Source of the DNA: an uncultured Actinomycetes bacterium
GTDB lineage: Bacteria > Actinomycetota > Actinomycetes > Nanopelagicales > Nanopelagicaceae
NCBI GenBank assembly: GCA_937876245.1
Contig: CALEGP010000034.1
Coordinates: forward strand, 18,495 to 82,494
Reading direction: 5' to 3'
DNA: 64,000 nt
The notes beneath the pieces were generated by a model that saw only the letters and a list, made by a program, of their open reading frames with translations, was not told where the DNA came from and searched no databases. Within the stretch, counting starts at the first letter, position 1, and each line of letters opens with the position of its first letter. Below, piece by piece: positions 25,667 to 34,807 of the stretch. The translations under genes and the position numbers were made by a program.

Positions 25667-26702
25667 TTTTAGATCTGACACTGTCACCAAACCCTCGAAG
25701 GCAATGCTCGAGGCAATGTCATCTGCTGAAGTTGGCGACGATGTTTACGGTGATGACCCGACAGTAAATGCGCTCGAAGCAAGAGTTGCGAAAATGTTCG
25801 GCAAAGAGAGTGCGATATTTACCCCAACTGGATCTTTGGCCAATCAACTTGCAATCCGCACACTAGTAAAACCAGGTGAGGAGTTACTAGCTGAAGCAAA
25901 TTCTCATATCGTTAGAGCCGAGCTTGGAGCGGCCGCAACGTTCAGTGGAATAACTACTCGTACCTGGAAATCCGAGAATGGCATCGTTAAATTTAACGAA
26001 GTTTTAGAAATGCTCTCGCCAAATGCTGGCCCCTACCTAGTCTCAACAAAGGCAATCGCAATTGAAAATACTCATAATTTTGGTGGAGGCGGCGTGCAGT
26101 CAATTTATGAGATTGAAAGACTCCGAGAAGAGAGCGCCCGAGTCGACGTCAAAATGCATCTAGATGGTGCCAGGATTTGGAATGCTCACATCGCAAGTGG
26201 AACTACTTTCTTAGATTATGGCAAGAACTTTGACACCATAAGCGTTTGTTTTTCGAAGGGGCTTGGCGCGCCAATTGGATCAGCGATGCTCTCGAATAAC
26301 GAACTAGTTAGCGAAGCGAGAGTTTGGCGTAAACGGTATGGGGCGGGAATGCGTCAAGTTGGATATCTAGCAGCAGCGGCCAACTACGCATTGGACAATA
26401 ATATTTCTCGACTTACCCAAGATCACCAACGAGCGATGGCCATAGCAAATGCCTGCTCAAGTGCCGCTCCTTCTACGATTGAGCCGGAAAATGTTAAGAC
26501 AAACATCGTGGCACTTGATCTTTCAAAGCTTTCTATTTCAGCGCCAGAGTTGAATTTGCAATTGAAGGAGGTAGGAATTTTGACTGGGGCGCTAGGACCA
26601 AATTTCCTCCGAGTTGTTACTCATTTGGATATTACGGATTTGGATATGGAGAAAATTCTTAAAATATTGCCAGATTTGCTAAAGCGCGCGCTCGTGGCGT
26701 AA
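25659..26702 (+). CDS. ltaE: Low-specificity L-threonine aldolase
   Basis: 347-residue PLP enzyme that splits threonine or allo-threonine to glycine and acetaldehyde. Evidence includes the opening DFRSDTVTKPSKAML, GDDVYGDDPTVNALE, the aspartate motif MHLDGARIWNA, and the PLP-lysine motif FSKGLGAPIGS. Its 5' end overlaps the EamA gene, raising the idea that the transporter handles a related amino acid. Its 3' end overlaps the convergent ogt by 24 bases. Confidence 0.95.
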   Translation: MADFRSDTVTKPSKAMLEAMSSAEVGDDVYGDDPTVNALEARVAKMFGKESAIFTPTGSLANQLAIRTLVKPGEELLAEANSHIVRAELGAAATFSGITTRTWKSENGIVKFNEVLEMLSPNAGPYLVSTKAIAIENTHNFGGGGVQSIYEIERLREESARVDVKMHLDGARIWNAHIASGTTFLDYGKNFDTISVCFSKGLGAPIGSAMLSNNELVSEARVWRKRYGAGMRQVGYLAAAANYALDNNISRLTQDHQRAMAIANACSSAAPSTIEPENVKTNIVALDLSKLSISAPELNLQLKEVGILTGALGPNFLRVVTHLDITDLDMEKILKILPDLLKRALVA

Positions 26703-27170
26703 TAACCATTCCTTTATTTGCAGACCATAGCCGTAATTTCCCAGCGCGCCACCAGTTTTCACTATTCGATGACAGGGAATAATCGGTGCAATTAGATTTC
26801 TTCCACAAGCACTTCCTGCTGCTCGTACTGCGCCTGGAGATCCAACGCGCTCCGCTAAATCAGCATACGACCAAGTTTTACCAGCTGGGACTTTGCGTAA
26901 GGCTTTCCAGATTTCCTGCGAAAATTCGGTTCCTGGTTGGCGAACTTTTATGCCACCAAATGCCGAGAGATCTCCAGCGAAATAGTCACTGATCAAATCA
27001 CTAATGATCGGAATGCGCTCTATTTTTCTGACTTCCCGCTTTTGGTCTGGTTGTTCCATTCGTGAGAACAAATCTTCGAACCCACGGAATCCTGCGGCAA
27101 GCAGGATATGTTCATCACTTACAAGAGATAGTTCACCAACTGGGGTCTTCTGAGTTGCCCGATAAAGCAT
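26679..27170 (-). CDS. ogt: Methylated-DNA--protein-cysteine methyltransferase
   Basis: 163-residue suicide repair protein removing methyl groups from O6-methylguanine. The acceptor cysteine is C133 in the invariant IIPCHRIV, preceded by the helix-turn-helix segment TWSYADLAERVGSPGAVRAAG and followed by GGALGNYGYG. No AdaA-type regulatory domain is fused. It is convergent with ltaE. Confidence 0.95.
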   Translation of the reverse strand: MLYRATQKTPVGELSLVSDEHILLAAGFRGFEDLFSRMEQPDQKREVRKIERIPIISDLISDYFAGDLSAFGGIKVRQPGTEFSQEIWKALRKVPAGKTWSYADLAERVGSPGAVRAAGSACGRNLIAPIIPCHRIVKTGGALGNYGYGLQIKEWLLRHERAL

Positions 27171-27190
27171 CCACTAACCCTAATGTGAAT

Positions 27191-28534
27191 TTAGTGATCG
27201 CGTAACATCTCAGCAACTAAAAATGCCAGCTCCAGAGACTGGGTATGGTTCAAGCGTGGATCGCAGGCGCTCTCATAGCGAGTGGCCAAATCATCTTCTG
27301 ATATTTGATCACCGCCGCCTACGCACTCTGTAACATCGTCGCCGGTTAGTTCAATATGAATCCCGCCAGGATGAGTTCCCATGGCCTTGTGAACTTCAAA
27401 GAATCCTCTAACTTCATCCATAACGTCATCAAATTTTCGAGTTTTGTAACCGCTCGGTGCTTCATAGGTATTGCCATGCATAGGATCGCAAACCCACAGG
27501 ACCTTTGCGCCAGAATCTATTACAGTCTTGACTAGATTAGGCAACTTCTCCCTGATCATTGATGCACCCATACGGGTGATAAAAGTCAAGCGACCTGCTT
27601 CGTTATTGGGATTTAACTTCGCAATCATTGCCAGAATATCTTCCGATGTGCTCTTGGGCCCTAATTTAATACCAATCGGATTTTGAATCTTGGCAGCAAA
27701 GTCCATATGGGCGCCATCAAGCTGTCTAGTTCGTTCGCCAATCCAAACAAAATGCGCCGAAACATCGTAGGGAAGATCGGTTCGAGAATCGATTCGAGTT
27801 AATGCCTTTTCATATTCGAGGATCAAGGCTTCATGCGATGAATAAAAATCAACAGTCTTGAACGCCTCTGGATCAACACCTGCCGACGCCATAAAATCGA
27901 GAGAACGGCCGATCTCGTTAGCCATTTGCTCATAGCGTGCACCGAAACGTGGATCTTTTGCAAAACCCTTATTCCACTCATGGACGCGACGAATATCTGC
28001 AAATCCGCCTTGTGTGAATGCTCGAACCAAATTGAGAGTTGCGGCAGAAGTGTTATAGACCTGAACTAATCGTTGAGGATTTGGTGTCCGCGATTCAAGC
28101 GTAAATTCCAAATCATTCACAGCATCACCCCGATAAGCCGGAAGAGTTACGCCACCCCGCGTTTCGTTATCACTGCTTCGTGGCTTGGCAAATTGTCCTG
28201 CCATACGCCCAACTTTAATGACTGGAAGACTTGCAAAATATTGAAGTACTGCTGCCATTTGAAGAATAGTTTTTATGCGATTACGAATTGAATCTGCGGT
28301 TGCTGCCTCAAAAGTCTCCGCACAATCTCCGCCTTGCAACCAGAAAGCTTTTCCTTCTTGAGCAACGGCAATCCGCTCTTTCAGGCTGTCGCATTCACCT
28401 GCAAAAACGAGTGGTGGTGCTTTGCGCAGAGTCTCAACAGCGCTTTTGACCTGGGGACCGTCGAGCCCACCTGGCCACTGTGGTTGCTGTGCAGCTACAA
28501 GGCCAGGTGTAAATAGTGAATCGATATCCATCAT
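27191..28534 (-). CDS. aroG: Class II DAHP synthase (3-deoxy-7-phosphoheptulonate synthase)
   Basis: 447-residue first enzyme of the shikimate pathway, condensing phosphoenolpyruvate and erythrose 4-phosphate. It is the plant-like class II type usual in Actinobacteria: FWLQGGDCAETFEA, RMAGQFAKPRS, FVWIGERTR, GIKLGPKSTSEDI, WVCDPMHGNT and GGIHIELTGDDVTEC are conserved. Two adjacent ATGs follow an AGGA ribosome site, and the second fits the spacing better. It lies 55 bases downstream of the phosphofructokinase gene on the same strand, so the two may be cotranscribed. Confidence 0.96.
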   Translation of the reverse strand: MMDIDSLFTPGLVAAQQPQWPGGLDGPQVKSAVETLRKAPPLVFAGECDSLKERIAVAQEGKAFWLQGGDCAETFEAATADSIRNRIKTILQMAAVLQYFASLPVIKVGRMAGQFAKPRSSDNETRGGVTLPAYRGDAVNDLEFTLESRTPNPQRLVQVYNTSAATLNLVRAFTQGGFADIRRVHEWNKGFAKDPRFGARYEQMANEIGRSLDFMASAGVDPEAFKTVDFYSSHEALILEYEKALTRIDSRTDLPYDVSAHFVWIGERTRQLDGAHMDFAAKIQNPIGIKLGPKSTSEDILAMIAKLNPNNEAGRLTFITRMGASMIREKLPNLVKTVIDSGAKVLWVCDPMHGNTYEAPSGYKTRKFDDVMDEVRGFFEVHKAMGTHPGGIHIELTGDDVTECVGGGDQISEDDLATRYESACDPRLNHTQSLELAFLVAEMLRDH

Positions 28535-28589
28535 GTCCTTAAGTTTAGTTGCGAAAGAGTTTCTATGGAGGGTGTTTATTGAGCCTTAA

Positions 28590-29615
28590 TTACCCGAAGA
28601 AAACTTCTGCTTCCGCGTAAAGGTCTGGGGTTACCAGTTTGAGTTGTTCTGTTGCCGAAGCCAGTGGAACACGTTCAATCTTGGTTCCATGAAGTGCGAC
28701 CATTTTACCGAAGTCACCCTCGTGAATTGCAGTAATTGCATGCAGTCCAAAACGAGTTGCTAGAACTCGATCAAAGGCTGTAGGCGAACCACCACGTTGA
28801 ATGTGGCCAAGGACAGATGTCCGAGCTTCCTTGCCTGTCCTCTCTTCGATCTGACCAGCGAGCCACTCACCAATTCCCGAGAGTTTTACGTGACCAAAGG
28901 AGTCAAGAGTTTGATCTTTTACAATCATGTCACCATCTTGGGGAATTGCGCCTTCTGCAATGACAATAATAGGCGCATATGAAGACTCGAAGCGAGAATT
29001 CACCCACTCGCAAACTTTGTCTAGCGAGAACTTTATTTCCGGAATTAAAATACAGGAGGCGCCACCTGCGATGCCAGCATGCAGAGCAATCCAACCTGCG
29101 TGCCTACCCATTACTTCGACGATCAACGCTCTGTGATGAGATTCGGCCGTTGTGTGGAGTCGATCGATTGCTTCAACGGCAATATTTACTGAAGTATCAA
29201 AGCCAAATGTGTAATCCGTATTGTTGAGATCATTATCAATTGTCTTTGGAACTCCGACAACTTTAACTCCTAATGAATCGAGTTTTGTAGCAACTCCAAG
29301 TGTATCTTCGCCACCAATTGCTACAAGCGCGTCAATATTCATTGACGCCAGATATTCTTTAATTAGCTCCACGCCATTTTCAATCTTAAATGGATTTGTT
29401 CGAGATGAGCCAAGGATTGTTCCGCCACGAGGCAGAATTCCCCTAGTTGTTGCTAGATCTAAGGGCATCGTTAATCCTTCAAGCGGACCCTTCCAGCCAT
29501 CGCGGAAGCCTACGAATTCATAGCCATACTCTTTGACACCTTTTCGGACCACAGCACGGATAACAGCATTGAGTCCGGGACAATCCCCGCCACCTGTAAG
29601 GACACCTATACGCAT
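28590..29615 (-). CDS. pfkA: 6-phosphofructokinase, predicted pyrophosphate-dependent
   Basis: 341-residue PfkA-type enzyme with TGGGDCPGLNAVIRAV at the start and PKTIDNDL in the active site. The two positions that usually decide the phosphoryl donor are D104 (GGEDT) and K124 (PKTIDND). Glycine at these positions marks ATP enzymes such as that of E. coli, whereas Asp plus Lys is the pattern of PPi-dependent enzymes such as that of Amycolatopsis methanolica. A PPi enzyme would be reversible and serve both glycolysis and gluconeogenesis. A strong AGGAG precedes the ATG. It is divergent from xylB. Confidence 0.93.
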   Translation of the reverse strand: MRIGVLTGGGDCPGLNAVIRAVVRKGVKEYGYEFVGFRDGWKGPLEGLTMPLDLATTRGILPRGGTILGSSRTNPFKIENGVELIKEYLASMNIDALVAIGGEDTLGVATKLDSLGVKVVGVPKTIDNDLNNTDYTFGFDTSVNIAVEAIDRLHTTAESHHRALIVEVMGRHAGWIALHAGIAGGASCILIPEIKFSLDKVCEWVNSRFESSYAPIIVIAEGAIPQDGDMIVKDQTLDSFGHVKLSGIGEWLAGQIEERTGKEARTSVLGHIQRGGSPTAFDRVLATRFGLHAITAIHEGDFGKMVALHGTKIERVPLASATEQLKLVTPDLYAEAEVFFG

Positions 29616-29718
29616 TTTTACTCCTGATTTACGATTGAATAAAGCTGACGAAACTATCTGATCTGGTCAACAATGACTAGGAAAGTCTACCCTCCAGCAA
29701 GAGGTGGTTAAATCATCC

Positions 29719-29735
29719 CCTGGACTCTGTCCAGG
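29719..29735. promoter_or_regulatory. Inverted repeat upstream of xylB, possible operator
   Basis: Perfect inverted repeat CCTGGAC-TCT-GTCCAGG, ending 26 bases before the xylB ATG. It could be a repressor site or a small hairpin in the leader. No xylR-like regulator gene is in the window. Confidence 0.45.
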
Positions 29736-29761
29736 AATACTTTTAAGTTTGGAGCACGAAA

Positions 29762-31174
29762 ATGAGCGAAAAGCCAGGGCTGGTTGCAGGAATTGATACC
29801 TCAACACAATCGGTAAAAGTTGTGATTCGCGACGCAGTGACTGGCCAATTAATTCGTGAAGGCAGAGCAGCACATCCCGATGGCAGTGAAGTAGATCCTG
29901 CCGATTGGTGGCTCGCAACGCAGGAGGCAATAGAAATGGCGGGTGGCCTTACAGATGTTGCTGCGATCGCGGTAGCTGGTCAACAACACGGCATGGTTGC
30001 ACTGGACCAATCAGGAAATGTAATTCGCCCAGCTCTCCTATGGAATGACACTCGGTCAGCCGAGGAAGCCAAAGAGTTGAATATTGAAATGGGCGGTAAT
30101 TCAGGAATGGCAAACGCAGTTGGCTCCGCACTGGTCGCCTCATTTACTGCTAGCAAAGTTCGATGGCTTGCAAAAAATGAAGTAGAGAATGCAAAACGTG
30201 TTGCAATGATTGCACTCCCCCATGATTGGATTTCGTGGAAAATTTCCGGAAGTGACAATATCGATGATCTATTTACCGACCGTGGTGATGCCAGTGGAAC
30301 CGGATATTTTGATAGCGTAACAAATGAATATCGAAAAGATATATTCGAGAAAGCTATTGGATCGCGGCAGGAAATTAAATTTCCGCGAATTGTAAGTCCG
30401 AGGGAATTTGGTGCTTTGACTAAAACTGGAATTCCAATTGCTGCAGGAACTGGTGACAATGCCGCAGCAGCCATCGGTGTTGGCGCCGAACCAGGTGATG
30501 TAGTGGTTTCACTGGGAACCAGTGGAACAGCTTTCGCAGTTTCAAAAACACCTACGCATGATCCAAGTGGTGAAGTTGCAGGCTTTGCCGATGGAACTGG
30601 ATATTTTCTACCACTAGTCTGTACGCTCAATGCGGCACGTATATTGGATGCCGCGGTTCAAATACTTGGCGTCAGCCATGACGAGCTAGGTGAACTTGCC
30701 CTGAGGGCAGAACCTGGGGCAAACGGTTTAACATTGCTTCCCTATTTTCAAGGAGAGCGAACTCCCAATCGACCAGATGCAACGGGAGTTTTCTCAGGAA
30801 TGAATCTAAACAATTCAAACCGTGAAGATTTTGCGCGGGCCATGATTGAGGGAATGCTCTGTGGGATGGTCGATGCTGTTGCCTCCCTGGAAAAATTGGG
30901 CGTGGAAGTCAAACGCATACTTCTAGTTGGAGGCGCTGCCAAAAACTTGGCAGTAGGAAAAATTGCATCTGCGCTCTTTGGCAGAGAAGTTTTAATTCCG
31001 CCAACTGGAGAATATGTTGCTATAGGCGCAGCCAAGCTGGCGGCTTGGGCTCTTACCGGTACTCAGAGACCGCCTATTTGGAACTTGGGCACTGTGACTA
31101 GCATAAACCAGACTCCGACTCCAGAAGTTTTGCTCAAGTACCGCAAACTTCGCGACCAGACCCAGGGATGGTAG
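29762..31174 (+). CDS. xylB: Xylulokinase-type FGGY carbohydrate kinase
   Basis: 470-residue FGGY kinase that would phosphorylate D-xylulose for the pentose phosphate pathway. It has the phosphate-1 loop AGIDTSTQSVKVVI, the substrate-side motif AVAGQQHGMVALD, IRPALLWNDTRS, and the C-terminal ATP motif VGGAAKN. The AGQQHGMV block favours xylulose over glycerol or ribulose. No xylose isomerase is nearby. The inverted repeat upstream may regulate it. The 3' end overlaps the esterase start by seven bases. Confidence 0.9.
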   Translation: MSEKPGLVAGIDTSTQSVKVVIRDAVTGQLIREGRAAHPDGSEVDPADWWLATQEAIEMAGGLTDVAAIAVAGQQHGMVALDQSGNVIRPALLWNDTRSAEEAKELNIEMGGNSGMANAVGSALVASFTASKVRWLAKNEVENAKRVAMIALPHDWISWKISGSDNIDDLFTDRGDASGTGYFDSVTNEYRKDIFEKAIGSRQEIKFPRIVSPREFGALTKTGIPIAAGTGDNAAAAIGVGAEPGDVVVSLGTSGTAFAVSKTPTHDPSGEVAGFADGTGYFLPLVCTLNAARILDAAVQILGVSHDELGELALRAEPGANGLTLLPYFQGERTPNRPDATGVFSGMNLNNSNREDFARAMIEGMLCGMVDAVASLEKLGVEVKRILLVGGAAKNLAVGKIASALFGREVLIPPTGEYVAIGAAKLAAWALTGTQRPPIWNLGTVTSINQTPTPEVLLKYRKLRDQTQGW

Positions 31175-32109
31175 AGATGGGCCTTAAGCCAGAATTTATT
31201 GAGTATCTGAATACGAGAAGTTCGAGTGGGCTCCCAGAAGTTTGGCAAGCCCCTGTTGAGGTTCTGCGCAAGAATTTAGAGAACCGCGCGCTTCAATCTG
31301 GTGAACCAGAAAAAATTTATGAAGTTACTCACCGATATATACCGGGACCTAGCGCAGATCTTCCTATTCGTATATACCGCCCAGTAAAAGGTCCGGTTTT
31401 ACCTGCTCTTGTTTTCTTTCATGGTGGCGGATGGGTATTAAATAATTTGGATAGTTACGAACAGGCGATGCGTTCCTTAGCTAACAAAGGTCAGTTCGTC
31501 ATAGTCGCTGTTAATTATCAGAAAGCTCCCGAGCTGGCCTTTCCGACTCCATTAGACGACTGCTACGCGACACTTTTATGGGTGGCAGAAAATGCCGAAA
31601 AACTTGGAATTGATTTGGCCCAGATAGGCGTGGGTGGGGACAGCGCAGGAGGAAACTTAGCTGCTGGCGTTGCTCTTAAGGCCAGAGATACTTCCGACAT
31701 TAATTTGGCATTTCAATTGTTGATCTACCCATGTACTGATAACCGAATGAAATATGACTCGGCCTACAACAATGCCGTTGGTTATGGTTTGAGCACTCAG
31801 TCAATGGAGTGGTTCTGGAAACAATATCTGGCAAAGAAGAGCGACCTGAAAAATCCATATGCAGTTCCTGCGCTGGCCAAGGATTTCAGAAATCTTGCAC
31901 CAGCGATTATCACCACAGCTGAGTTCGATCCACTCCTAGATGATGGCTATAACTACGCCAACGAACTACGAAAATCTGGCGTGCAAACGGTATACCGAGA
32001 ATTTGAAGGCGTTATTCACGGATATTTTACTCTCGCCGGAATTACACCAGAAGCAAACCACCTGCACGAGCAACTGGCTGACGATATCAACGCCTTACTA
32101 GGAAGATGA
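31168..32109 (+). CDS. Alpha/beta hydrolase, hormone-sensitive-lipase type esterase
   Basis: 313-residue esterase of the HSL (bacterial family IV) group. The oxyanion motif FFHGGGWVLNN, the nucleophile motif GGDSAGGN, an aspartate in ITTAEFDPLLDDG and the histidine in GVIHGYFTL form the expected site. Likely substrates are short-chain esters. Its ATG lies inside the end of xylB, so it is cotranslated, though a link to xylose use is not evident unless it removes acetyl groups from sugars. Confidence 0.9.
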   Translation: MVEMGLKPEFIEYLNTRSSSGLPEVWQAPVEVLRKNLENRALQSGEPEKIYEVTHRYIPGPSADLPIRIYRPVKGPVLPALVFFHGGGWVLNNLDSYEQAMRSLANKGQFVIVAVNYQKAPELAFPTPLDDCYATLLWVAENAEKLGIDLAQIGVGGDSAGGNLAAGVALKARDTSDINLAFQLLIYPCTDNRMKYDSAYNNAVGYGLSTQSMEWFWKQYLAKKSDLKNPYAVPALAKDFRNLAPAIITTAEFDPLLDDGYNYANELRKSGVQTVYREFEGVIHGYFTLAGITPEANHLHEQLADDINALLGR

Positions 32110-32145
32110 TTTTGCTTTACCTGCCACTTAGTAGAAACTAACCTA

Positions 32146-33018
32146 ATGTCTCGTCGCAACTGGTTCCTCTTTTTTTTCGTCGGCTTTATCTGGGGCATTC
32201 CCTATCTTCTGATCAAGGTAGCAGTTGATGAATTGTCACCACCAATAATTGTCTTCTCTCGAGTTGCGATAGGTTCGGCGATTTTAATTCCACTAGCGAT
32301 AAAGCGTGGCTCTTTAAAGCCAGCGATAAGCGCTTGGCGCTATGTAGTTCCCTATGCACTTGGTGAAATGATAATCCCATGGATTTTAATTACTGCAGCT
32401 GAGCAAAAAATGACCTCTGGGCTGGCTGGATTGCTTGTTGCAACAGTTCCGATTTGGGCGACGATTTTGGCATCATTCCATGGCGATAAAACCGTTTGGC
32501 ATCACAAAAGATTATTTGGAATTCTAGTTGGATTCATTGGGATAGTTCTGGTTGTTGGTATCGAAAGTTTCTCTGGTCGTCATTCTATTGTCGCAATCTC
32601 CATGATTTTAATTGCTGCTATTGGTTACGCATGGGCCGTTACGATGATCAACGCAAAGATTCCACATATTGAACCAATTTCCATAAATGCCGTTGCTATG
32701 TTTTTTACCGCCATTGTTTACCTGCCGCTTGTGGCTCTCACATTCCCAGAGCACCTACCATCCGGAAAAGTAATAACTTCTATACTAGCGCTCGGACTTT
32801 TTCCGACGGCCCTCGCTTTCATTCTTTTCTTCCAATTAATTAGAGAGATCGGTACGGCGCGAGGATCACTTGTTACCTATTTGAATACCGCTTTTGCCGT
32901 CGTCTTAGGGGTTGTAATACTCAAAGAGCCTTTTACTTTAGGTATCACCATTGGTCTACCGCTGGTTCTGATTGGCTCCTACTTTGCCGGGCGCAAGTCA
33001 ATTACTTCCGTTCAATAA
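32146..33018 (+). CDS. EamA/DMT-family transporter
   Basis: 290-residue ten-segment membrane protein with two EamA halves (FVGFIWGIPYLLIKVAV at the start; YLNTAFAVVLGVVILKEPFT near the end). The substrate is unknown. It shows only general similarity to the EamA protein at 24785 and is probably a separate subfamily. The end overlaps the convergent era gene by 17 bases. Confidence 0.88.
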   Translation: MSRRNWFLFFFVGFIWGIPYLLIKVAVDELSPPIIVFSRVAIGSAILIPLAIKRGSLKPAISAWRYVVPYALGEMIIPWILITAAEQKMTSGLAGLLVATVPIWATILASFHGDKTVWHHKRLFGILVGFIGIVLVVGIESFSGRHSIVAISMILIAAIGYAWAVTMINAKIPHIEPISINAVAMFFTAIVYLPLVALTFPEHLPSGKVITSILALGLFPTALAFILFFQLIREIGTARGSLVTYLNTAFAVVLGVVILKEPFTLGITIGLPLVLIGSYFAGRKSITSVQ

Positions 33019-33916
33019 ATCCAAGTTTTGTGAGCGCTTTCGCATCTCGCTGCCATTCCTTGCTAACTTTTACATGGAGTCCTAAATAGACTTTGGCAGC
33101 TAAAAAATTCTCCACAGAGCCGCGAGCCCGAATTCCAATATCTTTCAATCTGGATCCTTGCGGCCCTATGATGATTGATTTCTGGCTATCGCGCTCTACG
33201 TGCAACGTCGCATGAATATCATAAAATTCCTTGCCCTCGCGCTTTTCCATTTCATCTATAGTAACTACGACCGAGTGCGGTACTTCCTCGTATAAATTCT
33301 CGATTGCCGCTTCTCGAATTAATTCGGCGATTGTCATTTCAGATGCCTGATCCGAAGTTACATCCTCAGGATAGAGTGAAGGAGAAACTGGAAGTTTTTC
33401 CGCCAACAATTTCAGCAGTAAATCAGTCTGGTCTTCATTCTTCGCGGAGATCGGAACAATTTCCTCGACCTTAAGTCCTACCCGATCGACGAATTCGCTA
33501 ACTTCTATTAATTTTGCAAGCATCGCTTCTTGCTTGACGCTATCTGTCTTGGTTACTGCTATCAAAATTCGACTTTGTTTCAGTACCTGGCGCGCTATGA
33601 ATTCATCGCCTTGCCCAATCTCTTCATCGGCCGGCAAGCAGATAAGAACGGCATCAACCGAACTCAAGTTCTCTGAAACCATTGCATTAAGTCGAGAGCC
33701 GAGGAGAGTCTTTGGCTTATGTATGCCTGGAGTATCAACAACAATCATTTGAAAATCTGGCTTAGAAATAATCCCTCGAATTGGATTTCGTGTTGTATTC
33801 GGATGTTTGGAGGTAATGACAATTTTTCGCCCGACGAGTGCGTTTACTAGGGTTGATTTTCCTACATTTGGCCTGCCAATAATGGCGACAAAACCCGCCT
33901 TATGTTCAACACTCAT
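33002..33916 (-). CDS. era: GTPase Era
   Basis: 304-residue GTPase needed for 16S rRNA maturation and 30S assembly. G motifs: GRPNVGKST (14-22), the DTPGIHKP switch region, and VTKTDS. The C-terminal KH domain contains the segment IIIGPQGSRLKDIGIRAR that binds the 3' end of 16S rRNA. It begins 12 bases after dprA, so it appears to be the last gene of the rplS operon. In many Actinobacteria era lies elsewhere (near ybeY), so this placement is worth noting. Confidence 0.96.
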   Translation of the reverse strand: MSVEHKAGFVAIIGRPNVGKSTLVNALVGRKIVITSKHPNTTRNPIRGIISKPDFQMIVVDTPGIHKPKTLLGSRLNAMVSENLSSVDAVLICLPADEEIGQGDEFIARQVLKQSRILIAVTKTDSVKQEAMLAKLIEVSEFVDRVGLKVEEIVPISAKNEDQTDLLLKLLAEKLPVSPSLYPEDVTSDQASEMTIAELIREAAIENLYEEVPHSVVVTIDEMEKREGKEFYDIHATLHVERDSQKSIIIGPQGSRLKDIGIRARGSVENFLAAKVYLGLHVKVSKEWQRDAKALTKLGFIERK

Positions 33917-33928
33917 GCGCTAATACTC

Positions 33929-34807
33929 TCATTGAATAGTTAGCGGCCTCACCAATTCCATCACTTCAGAGATTGACGAAACTAATTCAGCCACTCTTTC
34001 GGAGATTAGTCGATGACAGCCCTCGCTGGCCGGTGAATTTATTGGACCGGGTACTGCCATAACCGGTCTGAAAATCTCTGCGGCATCTCGCGCTGTTCGC
34101 AACGAGCCGCTTCGAAAAGCCGCTTCCACTACGACAGTTGCTTTCGACAACGATGCTATCAATCGGTTGCGAGTTAGAAATCTATGAGGAACAGCGTGCA
34201 CATCTGGCATGACTTCAGAAATTAGTAATCCTGACTCTGAGATCTCTGTGAACAATTTCTCGTGGGAAGCCGGATAGTTTCGATTAAAACCACTAGCTAA
34301 AACTGCAACTGTTATCCCTTCGCCAACCAGACATCCCCTATGAGCGGCCCCATCTATTCCAATTGCGCCACCGCTAATCACAGCCCATTCAAAATCTGCG
34401 GCCCCAACACCGAAATCTCCTGCGATTCGTGAGCCATACTGCGTTGGATTCCGTGTCCCAACAATCGCAATTGATTCGACCATGCTAGCTAGATATTCGC
34501 GCTCTCCCTTTGCGAGGAGGGCGATAGGTGGCGCAGCCAAATCTTCCAAGGATTTGGGCCAGTCAATATCTTCCGGAGTGAGCAAAAATGCTCCTGCTAA
34601 TTCAATCTCCTCAATAATTTGCGGACCTACTGTCGAAGCCATCCGATCGGCGATTCTGGCGCCGGAGTCTCTCTCAGAGTTGTACCCTCCCGCAATTATT
34701 CGATCTCGGACTTCTATCGCACCAAATTTCGCTATTTCCTCGCTCCAAAAAACTGACCCACCTTCTATTGCTGCAAATAACTGGGCTCTAGCTATCTCGA
34801 TACTCAT
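33929..34807 (-). CDS. dprA: DNA processing protein DprA
   Basis: 292-residue Rossmann-fold protein that loads RecA on incoming single-stranded DNA during transformation. Motifs include VGTRNPTQYGSRIAGDFG, VISGGAIGIDGAAHRGCL, AVLASGFNRNYPASHEKLF and FLTRNRLIASLSKATVVVEA. The ATG at 34807 overlaps the comM stop by four bases (ATGA) and is preferred over a longer reading from 34900. It forms a competence-type pair with comM; no ComEA, ComEC or pilus genes are in the window. Confidence 0.94.
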   Translation of the reverse strand: MSIEIARAQLFAAIEGGSVFWSEEIAKFGAIEVRDRIIAGGYNSERDSGARIADRMASTVGPQIIEEIELAGAFLLTPEDIDWPKSLEDLAAPPIALLAKGEREYLASMVESIAIVGTRNPTQYGSRIAGDFGVGAADFEWAVISGGAIGIDGAAHRGCLVGEGITVAVLASGFNRNYPASHEKLFTEISESGLLISEVMPDVHAVPHRFLTRNRLIASLSKATVVVEAAFRSGSLRTARDAAEIFRPVMAVPGPINSPASEGCHRLISERVAELVSSISEVMELVRPLTIQ

